NCBI GenBank assembly: GCA_900549715.1
Contig: URPK01000001.1
Span: 186,001 to 250,000 of the forward strand
Reading direction: 5' to 3'
Source of the DNA: an uncultured Collinsella sp.
Lineage (GTDB): Bacteria > Actinomycetota > Coriobacteriia > Coriobacteriales > Coriobacteriaceae
DNA: 64,000 nt
Under the pieces are notes generated by a model. It was not told the origin of the DNA and did not search any database. It saw only the letters and a list, made by a program, of their open reading frames with translations. This document shows positions 59,460 through 64,000 of the stretch, piece by piece (position 1 is the stretch's first letter; each line of letters opens with the position of its first letter). The position numbers and the translations under genes are program-made.

Positions 59460-60158
59460 TTACAGGTAGATCCCCTCGAACAGGGGCTTATGGAACTGGG
59501 TGTGGTGATCGCGTGCCCAGGTGAAGAGCGCCTGGTCAAAGTCGCTCTGACTGGCGGGGATGCCAAAGACGCCGGCGACTTCCACGCGCACGAACTCCAG
59601 CGCGGGCAGCTTGTTGATGGCCGTGAGCGCAAACGGCGACGTGGGCTCCTCGAACAGGTAATGGCTGCCTTGCAGCGCGCCGCAGGCGGTGCAGGTGCTG
59701 GCGAGCGATACGGTCTTGGTGGTGCGCGACGTTACTGGCTTGTAGCCGCAGCGCTCGCGCAGGTAGTCGCGGATCTCGGCCGGCACGCAGCCCAGCGCGG
59801 GGACGATGGCTATGGCGTTGGCGCTGGCAGTGTCGATCGCGATGTGGCCCGCGTCGTCTATGGTGGGCGCAGCGCCGGGCGCAGCCTTGCTGCCCGAGTC
59901 CTCGGCCGCCCAATACGGAATGCCAAAGGCCGCGACCGTCGTCTGCTCGTGGCACTTCCAACACTCGCGCTTGCCCAGCACCAGGTAGATGTAGGGCGCG
60001 CTGGGGTCGGAGCGATCTACGCCGGGCAGCCACGCGGCAAAGGGCTCGGGGTTGACGCCATCGGGCACGTACCAGATCTTCTTGGCTCGGTCCCACTTGG
60101 CGCCCAGGGCCTTGGCCTTGTCTTTGTGCGAAAAGGGAACATCGAGCTCGGTGCGCAT
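59460..60158 (-). CDS. DUF5710-domain protein
   Basis: A 232-residue protein. The first 40 residues form a DUF5710 domain (VPFSHKDKAKALGAKWDRAK then KIWYVPDG), a small module often attached to DNA-processing enzymes. A CWKCHEQT and a later CTACGALQG suggest a zinc-binding pair in the remainder (about 80-195). AAAGGAG before the ATG at 60158 sets the start. Its stop is 118 bases before the DUF4143 gene, with the palindromic array between. The biochemical role is unknown. Confidence 0.78.
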   Translation of the reverse strand: MRTELDVPFSHKDKAKALGAKWDRAKKIWYVPDGVNPEPFAAWLPGVDRSDPSAPYIYLVLGKRECWKCHEQTTVAAFGIPYWAAEDSGSKAAPGAAPTIDDAGHIAIDTASANAIAIVPALGCVPAEIRDYLRERCGYKPVTSRTTKTVSLASTCTACGALQGSHYLFEEPTSPFALTAINKLPALEFVRVEVAGVFGIPASQSDFDQALFTWARDHHTQFHKPLFEGIYL

Positions 60159-60475
60159 GGCGGCTCCTTTGTGCGGCTTGCGGTGCATGTGCTCCAAGGA
60201 TACCCCAGCGACGAGCGTGTGGTCGCTAAACGAGCACTTCGACCGCCCGAGAAGTCGCGGAGCATTTTGGCGAGGGCGCGCCGTCAAGCAAATGGGCAAG
60301 TGTTTGGTCAGCTTTTGGTCAGTTGAGCGGCAACCTTGCCAAAAGCTTGACGGATTTGCATTTAGACGTCGACGAATGAACACTTTGGTTGCGCCACGGC
60401 AAAAAACTGCTGGTCGTTTGCCGAAAACTCGCCAAGGTCGCGAGCCTCCGCCGAAGCGCGTGCTATCTTCGCGCC
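60159..60475. other. Divergent intergenic region
   Basis: No gene is supported here. It holds a loose GTCAAGC/GCTTGAC pair and a TTTTGGTCAGTTG word that also occurs at 10852. No clear promoter or operator was found for either divergent gene. Confidence 0.3.
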
Positions 60476-61576
60476 ATGGGGTACTTTATCGTTTCACATA
60501 ACGCTGCGCTGGCGCTCTTGGCACACATCCCGAACCCGCGCTTTGGGGATTCGGAACCAGAGGTCGTGTCGATTGCGGGCGCCTGCGCGCTCTGTGACCA
60601 GGAGGCGCAGGAGGTTATCGATCGCTATGACCTGGGGATCGAAACGCTGGATTTGCTGGTGCCGACGCGCACCGACCGTCGGCGGACCAAGCACGTCGCG
60701 ACGCACCTGTGCACCAACGAGCTCCCCGCGGGTTCGTTTATCTCGCTGGGCCACTGGATGGGCGACCTGGATGCGTACGTGTGCTCTCCCGAGCTGGCGT
60801 TTGTGCAGGCCGCGCACGACGGCGATGCGGCGGCCATCTATGCCGGCTATGCCATGACATCGGACTACCGGCTGGATAACCTTGCTCCCGGCGGGGTGAC
60901 AAGCAGGGATGGGGGCATGCGCGATGGCAGGCTTACGACCAAGGAGCGCATTGCGGCGTACCTTGACCGGGCGTCAAAGGTGAGAGGCGCCGCCAAGGCG
61001 AAGGCGTTGCTTCCGTACGTGGAAGAGGGTTCAAGGTCTCCAAGGGAGTCGGGGCTTTGCATGTTTATGTCGCTGCCTGCGCATTACGGCGGGCTTGCGC
61101 TAGGCAAGGCCGAGCTGAACAAGAAGTACTTCATTCGCGACGGTTACAACGATGGGCGCAACCGCAAACTGCGCGTGTTGGAGCGCACGCCCGACATAAC
61201 GCTTACGGCGAAAGCCGAGGTGGGCCTGGATAAAGTAAGGGCTGGCTTGCTGCCCGAGGTGCTTACCGCGCTGGTCGATTACGACAGCGACGCCATCCAT
61301 GATGGAAGCGAGAAAATCCACAAGGATGCCGAGCGCCGCAACGAGCTGCAGATGCTCAATGGGGTCGCGTACTTTACGGTGACGACTGACCAGGCGAGCG
61401 ACTACGAAAAGCTCGTTCGCCTGTGCGAACGCATCCGACGCAAGCTGCATCGTCGCAAGCGTCCCATATTTTACAAGCCCATGACCGAGGAAGCGCGATA
61501 TTTGGCACGGGCGCGCGTCGAGACAAAGCGGTTTAAGCTCTGGCAGATCGTTATTGAGGCGCATCAGCATTGGTAA
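60476..61576 (+). CDS. Unrecognised protein, possible AbiEi/DUF559-like architecture
   Basis: A 366-residue soluble protein I cannot assign firmly. The middle N-terminal part (GHWMGDLDAYVCSPELAFV, about 95-113) resembles the segment of AbiEi-like proteins just before their C-terminal domain. The end (LVDYDSDAIHDGSEKIHKD then AERRNELQMLNGVAYFTVTT) resembles the DUF559/Vsr-type nuclease fold, in which a DxxxH and a following acidic residue are expected. These are visual similarities only. The ATG at 60476 has no strong ribosome site. It ends the defence-like island, next to a MITE-like element. Confidence 0.55.
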   Translation: MGYFIVSHNAALALLAHIPNPRFGDSEPEVVSIAGACALCDQEAQEVIDRYDLGIETLDLLVPTRTDRRRTKHVATHLCTNELPAGSFISLGHWMGDLDAYVCSPELAFVQAAHDGDAAAIYAGYAMTSDYRLDNLAPGGVTSRDGGMRDGRLTTKERIAAYLDRASKVRGAAKAKALLPYVEEGSRSPRESGLCMFMSLPAHYGGLALGKAELNKKYFIRDGYNDGRNRKLRVLERTPDITLTAKAEVGLDKVRAGLLPEVLTALVDYDSDAIHDGSEKIHKDAERRNELQMLNGVAYFTVTTDQASDYEKLVRLCERIRRKLHRRKRPIFYKPMTEEARYLARARVETKRFKLWQIVIEAHQHW

Positions 61577-61610
61577 GTGGTCCCTTGGCGGCGGAGGGGG
61601 TGCTGCCGTA

Positions 61611-61794
61611 TCGAAGGTGAATGGTTTCCCGTGAAGTGAACGAGTGTTTTTGGACTCCCGAAGCATCCACACTTTTTGGCGCCAAAACCGCAGGATTCTA
61701 ACGACAAAACCGCAGGAAATGAGCCGCCAAAAGTGTCGATGCTCCGGGGGTCCATTTTGGCTCGTTCACTTCACGGGAAACCATTCACCTTCGA
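61611..61794. repeat. MITE-like element of the second family, copy 2
   Basis: The first 34 bases and the last 34 bases are exact reverse complements. The shared part of the terminal repeat with copy 1 (37543) is GTGAAGTGAACGA or GCGAAGTGAACGA. The interior again contains CCGAAGCATCCACACTTTTT and AAAAGTGTCGATGCT. It is followed by a G/T-rich stretch (about 61850-61925) without recognisable features. Confidence 0.92.
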
Positions 61795-61950
61795 TTTGCG
61801 GGGGTCGCCCGGATACGGCTGCGAGGCCCATTCGGGCCTGATTGGGGCGCTCGCTGGGGTTGTTTGGACGATTTTGGGCTTGGTTGGGGTGGTTGCTGGC
61901 GTTGTTGAGGCGGCTTTGGGTGCCGCGGCGCCCCTTTAGCTTGGTGGCGT

Positions 61951-61986
61951 AAAACAAAACAGCTCAGAGGCGAAGCCTCTGAGCTG
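61951..61986 (-). terminator. Terminator of tRNA-Val
   Basis: On the minus strand CAGCTCAGAGGC pairs with GCCTCTGAGCTG and is followed by TTTTGTTTT. Confidence 0.9.
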
Positions 61987-61994
61987 CGAACATT

Positions 61995-62069
61995 TGGTGG
62001 GCGTTAGAAGATTTGAACTTCTGACCTCTTCCGTGTCAGGGAAGCGCTCTCCCCCTGAGCTAAACGCCC
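61995..62069 (-). tRNA. tRNA-Val (anticodon GAC)
   Basis: On the minus strand a 75-base cloverleaf reads with acceptor stem GGGCGTT/AACGCCC, D arm GCTCAGGGGGAGAGC and anticodon stem CTTCC/GGAAG. The loop CTGACAC carries GAC at 62035-62037. The T arm is AGAAGTTCAAATCTTCT. The discriminator is A and CCA is encoded. Confidence 0.96.
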
Positions 62070-62098
62070 GATCAAGGGTGCGCGAGTGCGCGGGGAAT

Positions 62099-62127
62099 AA
62101 TATAACGGAGCTCCCACCCGGTGGCAA
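62099..62127 (-). promoter_or_regulatory. Promoter of tRNA-Val
   Basis: On the minus strand TTGCCA (62122-62127) and TATATT (62099-62104) are exactly 17 bases apart, 29 bases before the tRNA. Confidence 0.7.
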
Positions 62128-62300
62128 GAACTATTTTTTAAAAAGTGGCAACTTGCGACCCTATCGGCCCCCGATCCGGCGCGAGCAGCACGTGAAAAGT
62201 CGCGTTTGTACCCCCGATGAGCTGCACATTCGCGTAAAATATTCCCATTATGGGCAAATGGTGTCCAGGTAGTTTACGATGCGGCATCTGGGGGAGGGAC

Positions 62301-63185
62301 ATGTCGGACGCGCGCTCGCTGCGAAAACAGTTCAATCGCATGCTCGCCACGTTGCTGGTGGCCCTTGCTGCTGCCGGAGCCGTAACATATGCCTGGTACA
62401 TCTACAACGCCAACCGCCATATCACCGACGTCAAGATGGCCGCCGGCACGGGCGTGACCTTCCTCATTTCCAACGAGTACGACGGCGAATACAAAACCAA
62501 CGCCGGCCTGAGCTTTTCGGGCCTGCTCGACCCCGTCTCGACCGACAACGTGCTCAACGGCTTCCAAAAGGTAACGGGCTTTACCGGCGGAACCACCCAG
62601 GACTCGCTCTTTGCCAGCATGTTTGGTGCCGCCGAGCATTCCGACTACTACAAGACCTCCCTGTACCTGGCCACCAACTCGGCCGCGACCGACGTGTACC
62701 TGTCGGGCATCGACTTTACCGAGCAGGACCCGGCAAACCCCATCTCCACCGCCCTGCGCGTGGGCCTGGTTACCTATGCTCCGGGGCAGGGCGACACCGT
62801 TACGGGGCAGTATGTCTTTGAGGTCTCAGGCGAGCGCAATCCCCAGGCGCGCTACAACACGCTCGACGGCAAGGATGCCGGCGAGAACGAGCAGAATCAC
62901 CTGGTGCTCGACAGCACCCGCTCCAATGGCGCCACGGTTCATTTTGACCAGCTGACTAGCGCAAACTTCTGCGACTACAACGAAGACACCGGCATCGTGA
63001 GCCTCAAGGAGGCTACGACCAAGATCTGCAGCCTGCCCGCCGCTGCCAAGGGCGCCAACCGCAGCACGCCTGTGCGCGTGGATGTGTACGTGTGGCTGGA
63101 AGGCTGCGACCCCGACTGCACCAACAACCTAGCCGCCACCAGTCTGCAATCGCTGGCGCTGCGCTTTGCCGGCAAGCGTTCGTAA
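62301..63185 (+). CDS. TasA/SipW-substrate-like secreted protein
   Basis: A 294-residue protein. The N-terminal segment (LATLLVALAAAGAVTYAWYI, about 15-35) is followed by a beta-rich extracellular region. Near the end is VDVYVWLEGCDPDCTN, the shared motif, with two cysteines four residues apart. GGGGGAGGG precedes ATG 62301. It lies 11 bases before the next member at 63197 and is co-transcribed with it. It belongs to the same set as the proteins at 53085 and 53947, from which it is separated by the restriction island. Confidence 0.77.
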   Translation: MSDARSLRKQFNRMLATLLVALAAAGAVTYAWYIYNANRHITDVKMAAGTGVTFLISNEYDGEYKTNAGLSFSGLLDPVSTDNVLNGFQKVTGFTGGTTQDSLFASMFGAAEHSDYYKTSLYLATNSAATDVYLSGIDFTEQDPANPISTALRVGLVTYAPGQGDTVTGQYVFEVSGERNPQARYNTLDGKDAGENEQNHLVLDSTRSNGATVHFDQLTSANFCDYNEDTGIVSLKEATTKICSLPAAAKGANRSTPVRVDVYVWLEGCDPDCTNNLAATSLQSLALRFAGKRS

Positions 63186-63196
63186 GGGGGCCGGGG

Positions 63197-64000
63197 ATGA
63201 GTACATCGAACATCAAAGACATCCTAAGCTCGCGCCGCCGCATGGTTGCTGCGGCCGCATGGATGCTGGTGCTGGTAGCTGCCTTGAGCGCCGCCACCTA
63301 CGCCTGGTTTAGCAACTCGCGCTACACCAACGTGACGCCCGTGGCGCATACGGTAAGTGACGAGAGCTCCGACCTGCAGATTGGCCTTTCGGCCAACGGG
63401 CCCTGGGACACGACGGCCACGCTTGCCGCCGCCGACAAGACGCTCTATCCCATCTCGACGTCGGACCTTTCCCGCTTTTGGCGCGGCACGTTCCAAAACG
63501 CCGCGGGCATCACGACCGACTACGCCGACTGCACCGCGCAGCTGGACGACTATGCCCTTTCGGGCACGCTGTACCTTAAGGGCGGCGACAGCGCTCTCAA
63601 CGTGTACCTGTATCCGGGTCAGATGAGTGTGACGAGCGACCCACAGCTGCTGGCCGCACTGCGCCTGGGGCTTGTGATCACGACCCAGTCGGGTACGCAG
63701 ACGCACATCTTTACCTGCGACGACCTGGGCAGCACCGCGGGCGCCACCGGCAGGCGCACCACCGCGCAAGACGGCGTGGTCGTGGCGGCGGGCGCCTCGG
63801 GCTGGACCTACACCGCCGACCCTGCGCGCGCCATAAGCGCCTACAGCATGGACGGCACCGGCGACACGCCCACGGCGCGCGCAGGCGCCACGCCCATCTG
63901 CACGCTGGCCGCCAACGAGGTGGCAAGCGTTCGCTACGTTGTGTACATGGAAGGCTGCGACGCCAATTGCATCGACGAGGCTCAGGCCCGCGATGTGGTG
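63197..64000 (+). CDS. TasA/SipW-substrate-like secreted protein, 5' part
   Basis: The frame is open from ATG 63197 to the window end (268 residues), so the gene continues beyond it. A basic start (LSSRRRM) is followed by a hydrophobic segment and the ATYAWFSNSR boundary near residue 36. Near residue 255 it has RYVVYMEGCDANCID, the shared motif. The ribosome site is GGGGGCCGGGG, weak. Further members or a SipW-type signal peptidase may lie just outside the window. Confidence 0.75.
   Translation, partial: MSTSNIKDILSSRRRMVAAAAWMLVLVAALSAATYAWFSNSRYTNVTPVAHTVSDESSDLQIGLSANGPWDTTATLAAADKTLYPISTSDLSRFWRGTFQNAAGITTDYADCTAQLDDYALSGTLYLKGGDSALNVYLYPGQMSVTSDPQLLAALRLGLVITTQSGTQTHIFTCDDLGSTAGATGRRTTAQDGVVVAAGASGWTYTADPARAISAYSMDGTGDTPTARAGATPICTLAANEVASVRYVVYMEGCDANCIDEAQARDVV

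Noticed and set aside
61611..61794. Considered as an insertion sequence remnant with a transposase
   Set aside because: No frame of useful length or transposase motif exists within it; only the paired ends and inner hairpin are recognisable.

Overview
The window looks like chromosomal DNA of an anaerobic, fermentative actinobacterium of the class Coriobacteriia, most likely Collinsella or a close relative. That placement is my inference. It rests on the GC-rich coding sequence, the density of mannose-family PTS and SIS-domain sugar genes, rubrerythrin and a lactate-type dehydrogenase with no respiratory genes, and paired LytS/LytTR regulators. Both tRNA genes encode their own CCA end.

Layout. 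1-7.7 kb: the end of one LytS/LytTR two-component pair, a zinc-phospholipase-C-like protein, an Atg22/UMF1-type MFS transporter, then a glycosyltransferase translationally coupled to a second complete LytS/LytTR pair, and a small phosphodiesterase. 7.7-22.2 kb: mostly housekeeping and repair genes. These are tRNA-Asp, an Rrf2 regulator, a MutY-like glycosylase, rubrerythrin, rmuC, an ABC exporter, nth, mfd, a PAP2 phosphatase, a threonine-aldolase-like enzyme and a GNAT acetyltransferase.

22.8-37.4 kb and 45.0-49.7 kb: three sugar-amine loci. Locus 1 has a GntR regulator, a SIS deglycase, an EamA transporter, PTS EIIAB-EIIC-EIID, a second SIS deglycase and a HAD phosphatase. Locus 2 is an orphan GntR/SIS pair directly behind recQ. 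Locus 3 has a GntR regulator, EIIA, EIIB, a SIS protein, EIIC and EIID. The arrangement matches the gfr/frl type of system, in which a mannose-family PTS imports and phosphorylates an Amadori compound such as fructoselysine or glucoselysine and a SIS deglycase splits the 6-phosphate. All four SIS proteins keep the catalytic Glu/His pair 16 residues apart. Between these loci lie a YitT protein, a further GntR regulator, a lactate-dehydrogenase-family enzyme, MetA with the acetyltransferase-type Glu111, 5-formyl-THF cyclo-ligase, HicBA and a large M16C peptidase.

50.3-64.0 kb: a cell-surface region. A PilZ (c-di-GMP receptor) protein is followed by five proteins with a TasA/SipW-substrate-like N-terminus (ATYAWF type), four of which share a C-terminal W/Y-x-(E/D)-G-x-D-x-x-C motif. 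This set is split by a defence-like island at 55-61.6 kb. The island holds a Sau3AI-type restriction-modification pair, a DUF4143 ATPase behind four perfectly phased 23-bp palindromic repeats, a DUF5710 protein and an unrecognised protein with a possible nuclease-like C-terminus. It ends next to tRNA-Val.

The intergenic spaces are unusually rich in structured repeats. There are two pairs of MITE-like elements, a three-copy element that starts at stop codons, a four-copy GGGACAGG element, several long perfect palindromes and a cluster of GAGAGATA motifs. No transposase or CRISPR array was seen.
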